Shown here piece after piece: positions 26,477 to 34,898 of a stretch of DNA of 64,000 nucleotides; within the stretch, counting starts at the first letter, position 1, and every line of letters starts with the position of its first letter. The notes below the pieces were generated by a model, which saw only the letters and a program-made list of their open reading frames with translations, ran no database searches and had not been told where the DNA came from. Source of the DNA: Eubacterium sp. (GTDB lineage: Bacteria; Bacillota; Clostridia; Lachnospirales; Lachnospiraceae); assembly GCA_024690665.1 (NCBI GenBank), contig JAILOU010000007.1, positions 1-64,000 on the forward strand, written 5' to 3'. The position numbers were made by a program, and so were the translations under genes.

Positions 26477-27295
26477 TTACTGAAGCAGTGATAATACTCC
26501 CTGTGTAGACTGATTAGCCTGTGCCAGCATAGACTGTCCTGCCTGCTGCAGAATATTGTTCTTGCTGTAAGTAACCATTTCAGCTGCCATATCTGTATCA
26601 CGGATACGAGACTCTGCTGCTGATGTATTTTCAGATGTTGTATCAAGGTTCGCAATTGTGTGTTCGAGACGGTTCTGGATTGCACCAAGTTTTGATCTTT
26701 GTGTTGAAACGATGGAAATTGCCTTCTGTACATTACACATTGTTGCACCGGCTGTATCAAAGCTTGAAACTGCAATATTAGCTTCATCTACGCCAAGACT
26801 TGTTGCTGACATGCTTGTGATATTAATGGTAATCGCCTGTCCACAAACTGATCCAACCTGAAGGTTCTTATTAACAAAAGTTCCGTCAAGAAGATTCATT
26901 GTGTTGAACTGTGTTGTAGAAGAAATTCTAGAAAGCTCTGTAGAAAGCTGTTTCATTTCTTCTGAGATTGCAGTTCTGTCAGATGTGGTATTTGTATCGT
27001 TTGCTGCCTGTGTAGACAGTTCGTTCATACGCTGCAGAATTGCGTGCGCTTCGTTTAATGCACCTTCTGCTGTCTGTATTGCCGAGATACCATCTTCTGC
27101 GTTGGTAGATGCTTTATCAAGACCTCTGATCTGACTTCTCATCTTCTCAGAAATTGTTAAGCCGGCTGCGTCATCAGCTGCTCGGTTAATCTTATAACCA
27201 GATGATAACTTCTCTGTTGACTTAGATAAATTATTTGTTGTGATACCTAACTGTCTGTTTGTGTTTGCCGCCTGCATATTGTGTTGTACTACCAT
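26477..27295 (-). CDS. fliC: Flagellin (copy 1, maf-proximal)
   Basis: 272 residues, the minimal flagellin built only of the D0 and D1 domains. The N-terminus (MVVQHNMQAANTNRQLG) and the C-terminus (SMLAQANQSTQGVLSLL) are the usual export and polymerisation regions. ILQRMNELSTQAAND covers the region recognised by TLR5 in other species. It differs from copy 2 mainly between residues 150 and 215 and ends in Gln rather than Gly. Its weaker sigma28-like promoter and different leader suggest lower or different expression. Glycosylation sites would lie in the surface-exposed central part, rich in Ser and Thr. Confidence 0.95.
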   Translation of the reverse strand: MVVQHNMQAANTNRQLGITTNNLSKSTEKLSSGYKINRAADDAAGLTISEKMRSQIRGLDKASTNAEDGISAIQTAEGALNEAHAILQRMNELSTQAANDTNTTSDRTAISEEMKQLSTELSRISSTTQFNTMNLLDGTFVNKNLQVGSVCGQAITINITSMSATSLGVDEANIAVSSFDTAGATMCNVQKAISIVSTQRSKLGAIQNRLEHTIANLDTTSENTSAAESRIRDTDMAAEMVTYSKNNILQQAGQSMLAQANQSTQGVLSLLQ

Positions 27296-27427
27296 AATAG
27301 TTTCCTCCTTGAATAACCTTTTTCCTAAATCTGATCCTCTATGCGGATTGTATGTTTTTTGTTCTTTTACTTCTTTTCGATCGAATTGCCGGATGTTTAA
27401 TTTCTCTTCTTCATCCTTGCACCTTAT

Positions 27428-27454
27428 ATTTCGGAGGAGACTTTTTAATCCTTA
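27428..27454 (-). promoter_or_regulatory. Sigma28-like promoter of flagellin copy 1
   Basis: On the minus strand TAAG (27451-27454), 15 bases, TCCGAAAT (27428-27435). The -10 has the CCGA core but departs from consensus at later positions. It overlaps nothing but adjoins the T-run of the upstream terminator. Confidence 0.45.
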
Positions 27455-27455
27455 A

Positions 27456-27487
27456 CAAAAAAAAGCGATTTTTTCACAAAAACCGCT
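27456..27487 (-). terminator. Second terminator behind flagellin copy 2
   Basis: On the minus strand AGCGGTTTTT and AAAAATCGCT form a 10-bp stem with one mismatch and a GTGA loop, followed by eight T residues. It lies 92 bases behind the stop of flagellin copy 2 and just before the copy 1 promoter. Confidence 0.8.
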
Positions 27488-27525
27488 CTTTTTTCGAATT
27501 TTATCTAATTTTAGACACCAAAAGC

Positions 27526-27546
27526 GGCGTGGCCGGTGGCCACGCC
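27526..27546 (-). terminator. First terminator hairpin behind flagellin copy 2
   Basis: GGCGTGGCC and GGCCACGCC form a perfect 9-bp GC-rich stem with a three-base loop. Only a short GCTTTTGG follows on the minus strand, so it may act as a pause or 3'-end stabiliser ahead of the stronger terminator at 27456-27487. Confidence 0.55.
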
Positions 27547-27578
27547 TTTCTTTTGAACGTTCATGATAATACAGCGGA

Positions 27579-28397
27579 TTATCCGAGTAATGATAACACT
27601 CCCTGTGTAGACTGGTTAGCCTGAGCCAGCATAGACTGTCCTGCCTGCTGCAGAATGTTGTTCTTGCTGTAGGTAACCATTTCAGCTGCCATATCTGTAT
27701 CACGGATACGAGACTCTGCTGCTGATGTGTTTTCAGAAGATGTATCGAGGTTTGCAATTGTGTGCTCGAGACGGTTCTGAATAGCACCGAGCTTAGATCT
27801 CTGCTGAGATACCTGAGAGATAGCTTTCTGTACGTTACACATTGTTGCACCAGCTGTTGCAAATGTAGAAACACCGATGTTGTCTTCATCTACACCAAGG
27901 CTTGTTGCTGACATGCTAGTGATATCAATTGTAATTGCCTGTCCACAAAGTGATCCAACCTGAAGGCTCTTTCCTGTGAAGTTACCATCGAGAAGGTTCA
28001 TTGTGTTGAACTGAGTTGTAGAAGAAATTCTAGAAAGCTCAGTAGAGAGCTGCTTCATTTCGTCTGAGATTGCAGTTCTGTCAGAAGTTGTGTTAGTATC
28101 GTTTGCTGCCTGTGTAGCCAGCTCATTCATACGCTGCAAGATAGCGTGCGATTCATTTAATGCACCTTCTGCTGTCTGAATTGCTGAGATACCATCTTCT
28201 GCGTTAGTAGAAGCTTTGTCAAGACCTCTGATCTGACTTCTCATCTTCTCGGAAATAGTTAAGCCGGCTGCGTCATCGCCTGCACGGTTAATCTTATAAC
28301 CTGAAGATAACTTCTCTGTAGACTTAGCTAAATTACCTGTTGTGATACCTAACTGTCTGTTTGTGTTTGCCGCTTGCATGTTGTGTTGTACTACCAT
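27579..28397 (-). CDS. fliC: Flagellin (copy 2)
   Basis: 272 residues, nearly the same as copy 1 across the D0/D1 regions. ILQRMNELATQAAND is intact, and the C-terminus is QGVLSLLG. It has the better sigma28 promoter (28487-28514), an 80-base leader with a CsrA-type hairpin, a strong AAGGAGGAA ribosome binding site and two tandem terminators. This points to the major, tightly controlled filament subunit. FliW and CsrA, encoded at 32.7-33.3 kb, would set its translation. Confidence 0.95.
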   Translation of the reverse strand: MVVQHNMQAANTNRQLGITTGNLAKSTEKLSSGYKINRAGDDAAGLTISEKMRSQIRGLDKASTNAEDGISAIQTAEGALNESHAILQRMNELATQAANDTNTTSDRTAISDEMKQLSTELSRISSTTQFNTMNLLDGNFTGKSLQVGSLCGQAITIDITSMSATSLGVDEDNIGVSTFATAGATMCNVQKAISQVSQQRSKLGAIQNRLEHTIANLDTSSENTSAAESRIRDTDMAAEMVTYSKNNILQQAGQSMLAQANQSTQGVLSLLG

Positions 28398-28403
28398 AAT
28401 ATA

Positions 28404-28439
28404 TTCCTCCTTGAATTTTGTTAAGCCGCATCCTTGCGG
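28404..28439 (-). promoter_or_regulatory. Candidate CsrA-binding leader of flagellin copy 2
   Basis: On the minus strand CCGC AAGGAT GCGG (28426-28439) is a small hairpin with GGA in its loop, the classic CsrA site. A second GGA lies in the ribosome binding site TCAAGGAGGA (28404-28413), 12 bases past the hairpin. This is the same two-site layout described for the hag leader of Bacillus subtilis. Confidence 0.6.
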
Positions 28440-28486
28440 TCTTTTGGTATTTAGGATAAAACCTATTTTTTATCCTTACACTTCTT

Positions 28487-28514
28487 ATATCGGTACTTAG
28501 TACCAGATACTTTA
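28487..28514 (-). promoter_or_regulatory. Sigma28 promoter of flagellin copy 2
   Basis: On the minus strand TAAA (28511-28514), 16 bases, ACCGATAT (28487-28494). Start of transcription is expected near 28480. A perfect AT-rich inverted repeat, TTAGAAAAA/TTTTTCTAA at 28521-28539, lies just upstream and could be a weak terminator for the FliT-like gene or an upstream activating element. Confidence 0.7.
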
Positions 28515-28549
28515 TAACAATTAGAAAAAATTTTTCTAAAGTTATCAAA

Positions 28550-29026
28550 TTATTTTTTGCTGTCGAGAAACTGTGAATCTACATAGTTCACCTTCATCAT
28601 ATTGTTGTAATACTGGTTTACAACCTTTTGCGAATTACGCACCTGCTTCACCTTATCCCGAACTCCGGAGAATTTTTTTTCGGCAAGCTTTTTATTCCTG
28701 GCTTCCTGCGCCTGGATCTCGTTGCTCTTATCCATAATCTCCCGGATTAGAACCTGCATCGCAGTAATCTCTTTCTTATACTGCTGGCGATTGTATTCTA
28801 ATTGTGCTTTTACCTTGTTATATACGCTCTGAAAGCCTCTGTCAAGTCTTGTAAGCGTTTCAATCAGGCCTGCTTTTTCTCTTACGAGTGCATTAAAATC
28901 ATCCGCTGTTAGAGCCGGATCATTGAGTTCTTGCTCTTGCTGCCTGCTTTTTTCCAATATCTTATCTAAGAGGGTATTTTTCTTCTCCAGACTCTGGAGC
29001 ATCACCTCTAAGTAATTCTTGTCCAT
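28550..29026 (-). CDS. FliT/FlgN-like flagellar chaperone candidate
   Basis: 158 residues, almost fully helical with heptad-like spacing and many Lys, Glu and Gln residues. No strong family motif is recognised. Its place after fliD and fliS is where fliT sits in many Firmicutes, and size and coiled-coil nature fit an export chaperone for FliD or flagellin. The start follows AAAAGGAG. It ends before the flagellin promoter. Confidence 0.6.
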   Translation of the reverse strand: MDKNYLEVMLQSLEKKNTLLDKILEKSRQQEQELNDPALTADDFNALVREKAGLIETLTRLDRGFQSVYNKVKAQLEYNRQQYKKEITAMQVLIREIMDKSNEIQAQEARNKKLAEKKFSGVRDKVKQVRNSQKVVNQYYNNMMKVNYVDSQFLDSKK

Positions 29027-29070
29027 ACCGGAATTCTCCTTTTTTAACTAGTATAACACCTGATGAAGAA

Positions 29071-29466
29071 TTATGATACCTGCTTTGTCACACCTACTTT
29101 ATTAGCACGCATAACTTCCTTCCAGGTGTCACGCATACCACGAAGATGCTCTAAAATCTCCTCTAAGATTTCCTTGTCTTTTTTAATATTCGCCTCTGTA
29201 AGACGCTGTTTTACATAGGTATATACGTTATTAAAGTCCTTGGCAACCGGATATTTAAAATTAAGTGTTGCCTGAAACTCCGATATGATGTTCTCTACTT
29301 TACGAATATTCGTATGCGCTTTCATAATATCCTGCTCTTCTACTCCCGCAATTGCAAGGTTACAGAATTTAATGGCTCCGTCGTAAAGCATAAGTGTAAG
29401 TTCTGCCGGCGACGCTGTCATGATTTTGTTGTTTGCATACGCTGCATATCCTCTGTTTAAAGCCAT
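29071..29466 (-). CDS. fliS: Flagellin export chaperone FliS
   Basis: 131 residues, full length. FliS features are YAAYANNKIMTASPAELTLMLYDGAIKF at the N-terminus (usual pattern YxxN...SPxxLixmLydga) and a four-helix bundle after it. It binds the flagellin C-terminus in the cytoplasm, prevents polymerisation and also interacts with FliW in other Firmicutes. The start at 29466 is spaced eight bases from GGAGG; the ATG at 29472 is too close. Downstream of fliD in the same operon. Confidence 0.95.
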   Translation of the reverse strand: MALNRGYAAYANNKIMTASPAELTLMLYDGAIKFCNLAIAGVEEQDIMKAHTNIRKVENIISEFQATLNFKYPVAKDFNNVYTYVKQRLTEANIKKDKEILEEILEHLRGMRDTWKEVMRANKVGVTKQVS

Positions 29467-29499
29467 TGTCATTACCTCCCTGTATTATCTGATGTATGG

Positions 29500-29526
29500 G
29501 TATGCGGCCGGATGCCGCACACCCCT
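29500..29526 (-). other. Intercistronic stem-loop between fliD and fliS
   Basis: GGGTGTGCGGC pairs with GCCGCATACCC, an 11-bp stem with one G-T pair and a five-base loop. No T-run follows, so it is more likely an mRNA-stabilising or processing element than a terminator. Confidence 0.5.
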
Positions 29527-29563
29527 ACTATATTTTTAACTTATCATTAGAACGTTTTTTTGA

Positions 29564-32020
29564 TTATGATCCGAGTAAGGATGATAATGCCGAAGTCTGT
29601 GACTGTAGCTCTGCAAGTGCTGTTTCCATCGCAGAGAACTTGTCGTAATAATAATCCTCTAAGTCTTCTAACTTATCTTCCCAATCAGAGATTGTATCAG
29701 TGTAATCACTGTATTCTTGTGCCATTTCCTTGTCATTGTATACGGTATAGGCACTGCTTAAGGTTGTCGACTTCATCTTGTTGTCGACTGCCGTATACAA
29801 GTTGCTGGTAAGCTGCTTCATAAATGCAACTACCGTATCCGGATCAGACTGAATCATTGCCATCAGCTTATCTGTATTTCCTGAGGTTGCTTCATCGTCT
29901 TCGTCACCATCGATATGGTATGCATTTTGCTCATTTTCATCTGCACTTAGGTATCCCAGCGTAGAGATTCCAAAGCTGGATAAACTATAGCTGGTAAATC
30001 CATTTTCCGACGCATAAGTTCTTAGCTGACTTGTCGTCGTAATGGCATTTCCATCATCATCATACAACGTCTCACCGTTATACTGATATGCCTTTGCAGT
30101 ACTTGAATAGGTGATGGCTTCTCCATCTAAAATATAAATATTAGAAGCCATTGCATTAGTCATAACACTTGTAATGCTGCTAAGCGTCGTATCTCGTCTA
30201 AGAAGCGCATCCTTAATCTTTTCTTCCCATGCTTCAATCTCAGACTCTGTCATAGCTTCTTTCTCATCATCTGTCAGCGGCTCATATCCTTTGGCAGAAT
30301 CAGCGTTATACAAACTGGTCATCTCGTTGATCAGTTCATTATACTCGCTTAAGAAAGATTTTATCTTGTCATAGATTCCATCCGTATCGGTTGATGTTGT
30401 AATGCTGATTGCATCATCTTCATCCGAGCCGGTAAGTCCGGTAGCTGTAATGGTCAAACCATTTACCGAAAATGTATTAGAACTTGAAGTAAATGTAGCT
30501 CCATTTAATATAATGGTTGCATCTTCTGCATCCACACGTACCGCATCGGAATTCACATACGTACTATCTGTCCCTGCGCCCTGTGATACCGCATAAGAAA
30601 CATTTTCCATAAACGCTTCCGTCGCTGCGCTAAGCGCTCCTTCTGCAAGGTCTTCAAGTGATGAATAATCACTGTCTGTTCCGGCTGCAACTGCGCCGAT
30701 TTTCTCCATAACATCATATAAAGAACTGCTTTCATAAGATGAGATGGTGGAAACATTTTCCTCATATTCCGCCAGTGCATCATCATCGCTAAGCCCCGCC
30801 GTTGCTTTCAGGTTCTCAAGATATTCCGTACCCGTCAGCACATCATCTTCTGCCACTTCTACGGTGTTGCCGTCGTCATCTGTATAAGAATAGGTAACGG
30901 TTTCGTTACCGTCATCATCGGTTGATGTTGTCTTGGTCAGCTTATTACCATCTGCATCATAGTAAGTGCTCTCTAGCGCTGATGAAGACTTTGACAATAA
31001 AGACGTAAATGTTGAATAATCATCTCCAAGTGCCGACTTTACTGCATCCACTGCATCAGATGCTTCATGATATGCCGTATACTGATCAATCAGCGTTGTA
31101 TCTCCATTCGCTGCAGCCAGTGCATAATTATACAGATTAGTCTGATACTGATAAGTCGAATTCGCATAACTCGAAGCTGTAAGCGTTCCATCCTCAATCA
31201 GACTTTGCACATTGGCGGTCGTTGCGTCTTCATCGTAACTTGCAACTTTGTTACCATCGCTGTCAGCAAGATAATAACCGTCTGTCTCATCATAAGTTAA
31301 GGTATAATCAGATACATCATAGGTATTTCCATCATCATCCGTAAATACACCATACTCTTCAACAATGCTTTCATATGCTGAACTTGCGGAAGAAGAACTT
31401 GTGCTAAGTCCCAGTGCATATAACGCCTGCGTTCCGGCTGAATCTGCACCGTATAAGGTGAATTCGTTCTCTGTTCCGGAATCGGTAGAGCTGACAAAGA
31501 TACGATTATTGGTTGTATCTAATGATGCATTTACTCCCGCATTCTTCAGATTGGTTAACACATCTGAAATTGTGGTATCGCCATCTACTTCAAATGTCGT
31601 TCCATTAATGCTGATGGTTCCGGTTCCACCGGAATATCCAAGATCGCTTAATGTTGTAGATGTCGTCGCATCATCTTCCGAAAGCACTCCACCTGTCAGA
31701 TATCCTGACTTAGCAAGTGATGTGATCAGTAAAGACTGTGTTCCGTTAACAGCGCTTGACGAAGCAGTAACGGTTGCCTTAGTTGTGTCTGATACACTTG
31801 TTGTCTTTAAGTTATATGCGGAAGTATATCGCATTGTTCCGACGCTTGAATAAAGACTGTATATCTTGGTGTTCAAAGACTTCCATGCATCCTGCTTCCA
31901 GGACAACTTGGTCTGTGCACTCTTATACTTATCTACTTTTGTTGAATATGCGGATACCAGTTCTGTTACAATCGCATCTGTATCAAGACCTGATATCATA
32001 CCGCTCATACGAATAGCCAT
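29564..32020 (-). CDS. fliD: Flagellar filament cap protein FliD, enlarged
   Basis: 818 residues, clearly longer than the usual 400-500. The N-terminus has the cap motif RMSGMISGLDTDAIVTELV and a DKYKSAQTKLSWKQDAW coiled segment; the C-terminus (YSDYTDTISDWEDKLEDLEDYYYDKFSAMETALAEL) is the filament-facing coiled coil. The extra length is a central Asp/Ser/Thr/Tyr-rich region (about 210-480) with DDDGNT-type repeats, probably surface-exposed and possibly Ca-binding or glycosylated. The start follows AGGAGG. Second gene of the flaG operon. Confidence 0.93.
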   Translation of the reverse strand: MAIRMSGMISGLDTDAIVTELVSAYSTKVDKYKSAQTKLSWKQDAWKSLNTKIYSLYSSVGTMRYTSAYNLKTTSVSDTTKATVTASSSAVNGTQSLLITSLAKSGYLTGGVLSEDDATTSTTLSDLGYSGGTGTISINGTTFEVDGDTTISDVLTNLKNAGVNASLDTTNNRIFVSSTDSGTENEFTLYGADSAGTQALYALGLSTSSSSASSAYESIVEEYGVFTDDDGNTYDVSDYTLTYDETDGYYLADSDGNKVASYDEDATTANVQSLIEDGTLTASSYANSTYQYQTNLYNYALAAANGDTTLIDQYTAYHEASDAVDAVKSALGDDYSTFTSLLSKSSSALESTYYDADGNKLTKTTSTDDDGNETVTYSYTDDDGNTVEVAEDDVLTGTEYLENLKATAGLSDDDALAEYEENVSTISSYESSSLYDVMEKIGAVAAGTDSDYSSLEDLAEGALSAATEAFMENVSYAVSQGAGTDSTYVNSDAVRVDAEDATIILNGATFTSSSNTFSVNGLTITATGLTGSDEDDAISITTSTDTDGIYDKIKSFLSEYNELINEMTSLYNADSAKGYEPLTDDEKEAMTESEIEAWEEKIKDALLRRDTTLSSITSVMTNAMASNIYILDGEAITYSSTAKAYQYNGETLYDDDGNAITTTSQLRTYASENGFTSYSLSSFGISTLGYLSADENEQNAYHIDGDEDDEATSGNTDKLMAMIQSDPDTVVAFMKQLTSNLYTAVDNKMKSTTLSSAYTVYNDKEMAQEYSDYTDTISDWEDKLEDLEDYYYDKFSAMETALAELQSQTSALSSLLGS

Positions 32021-32032
32021 GGCAGGTTCCTC

Positions 32033-32500
32033 CTATCGTTTCTCATCCACAAACAGGCCGGCCATTTCCCAAACCTTTGCGATCATATCCAGCGTCTTTT
32101 CAGGTGGAAGTTCTTTGATCACTTCCTTGGATTCTTTATCCACGATCTTAATGGTTACACGATTAGTTTTATCATGAATACCAAAGATTGCCTCTGTATT
32201 TGATGCCTTGTTGATAGTATCTACTGCGCTTTTTATGGATTCATTTTGCGCCTCTACACGCTCTTTTGAATCCTCTTCCGATGGCGCAATTGTGGCAGCC
32301 ATATCTCCGGCATTTTTTGTGCTAAAGTCTGCAGTTGATGCATTTCTGTTGCTTCCATTACTGCTTGAAGTATTGCTGCTCGGAGCAGGAACACTTGCAC
32401 TTACCGACTTAGTCGGTGCCGGTCTGGATACAGGTGCTGCCTGTACAGGCTCGGTATAGCTTGCTGTTGCTGTTGTTGAATTAATTGAATCGATTCCCAT
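32033..32500 (-). CDS. flaG: FlaG family protein
   Basis: 155 residues. The C-terminal 65 residues are the FlaG domain (NRVTIKIVDKESKEVIKELPPEKTLDM, then a WEMAGLFVDEKR end). The N-terminal 85 residues are low complexity, rich in Ser, Pro, Ala and Thr. FlaG affects filament length in other bacteria. An ATG at 32500 is preferred since the ATG at 32518 overlaps the GGAGG itself. First gene after a sigma28-type promoter, followed by fliD at 12 bases. Confidence 0.87.
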   Translation of the reverse strand: MGIDSINSTTATASYTEPVQAAPVSRPAPTKSVSASVPAPSSNTSSSNGSNRNASTADFSTKNAGDMAATIAPSEEDSKERVEAQNESIKSAVDTINKASNTEAIFGIHDKTNRVTIKIVDKESKEVIKELPPEKTLDMIAKVWEMAGLFVDEKR

Positions 32501-32574
32501 TTTACTTCTCACCTCCATGTGCCTTTACGCGATCTTAATCGCTATATAAAATGGACTCTATTACTTTGGTTAAT

Positions 32575-32603
32575 GAAAGCCGCCAAAAATTCTAGCGGCT
32601 TTC
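32575..32603 (-). other. Stem-loop at the 5' end of the flaG-fliD mRNA
   Basis: GAAAGCCGC and GCGGCTTTC form a perfect 9-bp stem around an 11-base loop. It begins about six bases after the expected start site of the sigma28-type promoter at 32616-32643. The T-run is in the loop rather than after the stem, so a terminator role is unlikely. Confidence 0.55.
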
Positions 32604-32615
32604 TGGTCATTATTA

Positions 32616-32643
32616 GTATCGGACGGTTCCCTTAATTAATTTA
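32616..32643 (-). promoter_or_regulatory. Sigma28-like promoter of flaG-fliD-fliS
   Basis: On the minus strand TAAA (32640-32643), 16 bases, TCCGATAC (32616-32623). The sequence is also part of an imperfect inverted repeat (ATCGGA...TCCGAT), which may end transcripts coming from csrA. Confidence 0.6.
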
Positions 32644-32664
32644 CCGTTCATCCGATATTTTTTT

Positions 32665-32892
32665 CTACTTCTTTGGTCCAAGCATATTTTTTAAAGCCGC
32701 AAGACCTGCTGCATCCTGGGCTGCTTTGTTTTCTTCTTGAATCTGCAGATAAACTTCTTTTCGATAAATGGATACATCTTTTGGTGCGCTAATACCGATC
32801 TTGACCTGGTCTCCGCGGATTTCCAGAATGGTAATTTCGATGTTGTTATTGAGCATTAAAGACTCGCCTTTTTTTCTTGTCAGTGCTAACAT
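32665..32892 (-). CDS. csrA: Carbon storage regulator CsrA
   Basis: 75 residues: [11 protein letters not shown] start, [23 protein letters not shown] core. It is an RNA-binding dimer that represses translation by covering GGA motifs in leaders; in flagellated Firmicutes the main target is flagellin mRNA and the antagonist is FliW. It starts two bases after the fliW stop, with the ribosome binding site inside fliW. The C-terminal 20 residues ([11 protein letters not shown]) are a helical tail. Confidence 0.96.
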   Translation of the reverse strand: MLALTRKKGESLMLNNNIEITILEIRGDQVKIGISAPKDVSIYRKEVYLQIQEENKAAQDAAGLAALKNMLGPKK

Positions 32893-32894
32893 TC

Positions 32895-33347
32895 TTATTC
32901 ACCCGCCCCTTCTTTTAAAATATCGTAAATGTAAAACTTCACAGGATAATGATCTTCCACAATAATCTGTGCAGCATTACAAGTTTCTGTGTTTACCACG
33001 AACGGTGCTCTCAAGTTCACGGACATCTTCTCAATATCCGCCGGTACGGTTACCGTTACAAGCAGTAATCCATTTTCGCTTCCGATATTACCAAGGGCTT
33101 CTAAAGACTCCTCTGAAAACATCGGATTGTAATCCGATTTCACTACAAGCGGATCTAATACCGGCATTGCAAATTCCGGCTCATCCATAGACTGTAGCCA
33201 GGAGATTGCATGCCCCTCTTCTTCTTCGGCATCATAGATCAATGTAAAGTTCTTAAGGTCCGGGAAGCCGATAATGCCATTATTGAATTTCAGGATTTTG
33301 CTGTCCTCAATTTCAATTTCCCCAAATAATCGTGTTTTTGCCTTCAT
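32895..33347 (-). CDS. fliW: Flagellar assembly factor FliW
   Basis: 150 residues with the FliW features [27 protein letters not shown] at the start, [14 protein letters not shown] and [10 protein letters not shown] later. FliW binds CsrA to free flagellin mRNA, and binds free flagellin in turn, so flagellin synthesis follows secretion. Located between flgL and csrA, the common Firmicute order. Confidence 0.95.
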   Translation of the reverse strand: MKAKTRLFGEIEIEDSKILKFNNGIIGFPDLKNFTLIYDAEEEEGHAISWLQSMDEPEFAMPVLDPLVVKSDYNPMFSEESLEALGNIGSENGLLLVTVTVPADIEKMSVNLRAPFVVNTETCNAAQIIVEDHYPVKFYIYDILKEGAGE

Positions 33348-33373
33348 GTATATACTCCTTTCCGGTCTTTATC

Positions 33374-34885
33374 CTAGATGAAATCAAGCAGTGACTGCTG
33401 ATTAATCTTGGATGCGGCAGTCAGTGATGCAGTGTACGCATTATATGCTGCCGTATAATCTATAATTATATCAGATATATCCCTGTCTTCGTTCTGTGAT
33501 TTTAATTCTTCTATTGTTTCTTGCTGTGCATTCACTCTTGTCTTGGTCAGAGAAAGTCTTTGCGCACGGCTTCCGCAATCTGTTACCGCCAGATTAACAT
33601 CTGCAAGATAATCGGTAAAGTCTCCAACTGCATTAGAGAACTTATCCTGTACATATTCTTCATAATAGTCCGATTCTTTTTTTGCTGCTTCGAGCCAGGA
33701 ATTGAGTCTCTCAATCTCATCCTCATCATCTGTCTCAGCTATCATCTGTTCAATCTGTGTTACCTTATCAGATGCTGCCTGCGCTTTATTCACAGCTTCT
33801 GTCAGTTCCTTAATATCTCTTGCAACCGACGCATCAAATACATCATGTGCCTGTGTATTCACCGTGATTGTCTGATTGCTTGCTACCGTATAATTAATAT
33901 CCTGATCTTCATATTCATAAGTGACCGAATCTAGTGCTTCTCCATCTGCCGTTACCTCTGTCTTGGTGCAGGAAAAATAGTGTTCCGGCTTAAGTTCTCC
34001 GGCTTCAAAACCAGTCTTCATATAAGTAATTGAGATATCATAGGCTTCCGACTGCGTCAAGGTATTCGAAACATTGGCACCTAAAATCAATTCTCCGGTA
34101 TCTGCCAAAAACAGCACTTCGTCATCGCCTACGGCATAGCCGCCATCTTCCCAGTCTTCTTTGGTTGTCGTCGTTACCGTGTAAGAGCCGCTTTGCTCCT
34201 CACCCGAATCATCCAGATAACTGTATGTCAGCTCACTTGGATCAGTAAGCGGCTGGTCATCACTGTATGCACCATAAGACAGACGAATTCTCTGCAGCGT
34301 TGTACTCGTTGGCATCGTAACAGTTGAAGTTGTATCCGTTACATCTGAAATGCTGACTTCATTTCCAAAGTAGTCCTGACTTTCAATGTCCGAATAAGTA
34401 AAGACCTCTGTTAAGGTATAGATGTCATTACTGTCGTCTTCTGAAAATGTCAGCGTCTCGTTGGTCTTGTATCCTGTAAACACTGTACGTCCTGCGTAAT
34501 CCGAATTGCCTTCTGCATAAAACTGCTCTGACAATGCCTGCAGACTGGTTACAATCGCTTCTCTGTCATCCGCTGTCAGGGTATCGGTCGCGCCGTTAAC
34601 GCACTGGCGATACATATCCGTTAAGATATCTTTCATATTAGATAATGAAGTTTCTGTTACATCCATCCAGGATTCCGCATCCGGAATATTCTTCTCATAA
34701 TACTGGTTAACTTCGCTTAGAGAATCTGCCAGGCGAAGAGAACGAATTGCCACAACCGGATCTTCTGATGCTCTTGCGATCTTCTTTTGTGTCGACATCT
34801 GCGTATTGTATTTATCTACGCTGACTTTGTTGGAATTAATATTGTATTTTGAGTTTTTCACAATTATGTTGTTGGTAATTCGCAT
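33374..34885 (-). CDS. flgL: Hook-filament junction protein FlgL
   Basis: 503 residues. MRITNNIIVKNSKYNINSNK and the ARASEDPVVAIRSLRLADSL segment are typical flagellin-fold FlgL N-terminal features; the C-terminus (YTAAYNAYTASLTAASKINQQSLLDFI) is the matching helix. The middle region, about 200 residues, is an outer domain rich in acidic and Thr/Ser residues, longer than in many relatives. Follows flgK1 by 13 bases. Confidence 0.93.
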   Translation of the reverse strand: MRITNNIIVKNSKYNINSNKVSVDKYNTQMSTQKKIARASEDPVVAIRSLRLADSLSEVNQYYEKNIPDAESWMDVTETSLSNMKDILTDMYRQCVNGATDTLTADDREAIVTSLQALSEQFYAEGNSDYAGRTVFTGYKTNETLTFSEDDSNDIYTLTEVFTYSDIESQDYFGNEVSISDVTDTTSTVTMPTSTTLQRIRLSYGAYSDDQPLTDPSELTYSYLDDSGEEQSGSYTVTTTTKEDWEDGGYAVGDDEVLFLADTGELILGANVSNTLTQSEAYDISITYMKTGFEAGELKPEHYFSCTKTEVTADGEALDSVTYEYEDQDINYTVASNQTITVNTQAHDVFDASVARDIKELTEAVNKAQAASDKVTQIEQMIAETDDEDEIERLNSWLEAAKKESDYYEEYVQDKFSNAVGDFTDYLADVNLAVTDCGSRAQRLSLTKTRVNAQQETIEELKSQNEDRDISDIIIDYTAAYNAYTASLTAASKINQQSLLDFI

Positions 34886-34898
34886 CTAATATTCCTCC

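Noticed and set aside
26371..26787. Minus-strand ORFs in another frame of the flagellin genes (also 27452-27889)
   Set aside because: They appear at the same place in both flagellins because the DNA is duplicated, and have low-complexity Gln/Ser/Arg-rich translations without translation signals.
32650..32657. Plus-strand TCCGATAT facing csrA
   Set aside because: It is the other arm of an inverted repeat that includes the minus-strand flaG promoter; a transcript would be antisense to csrA and fliW, with no other support.
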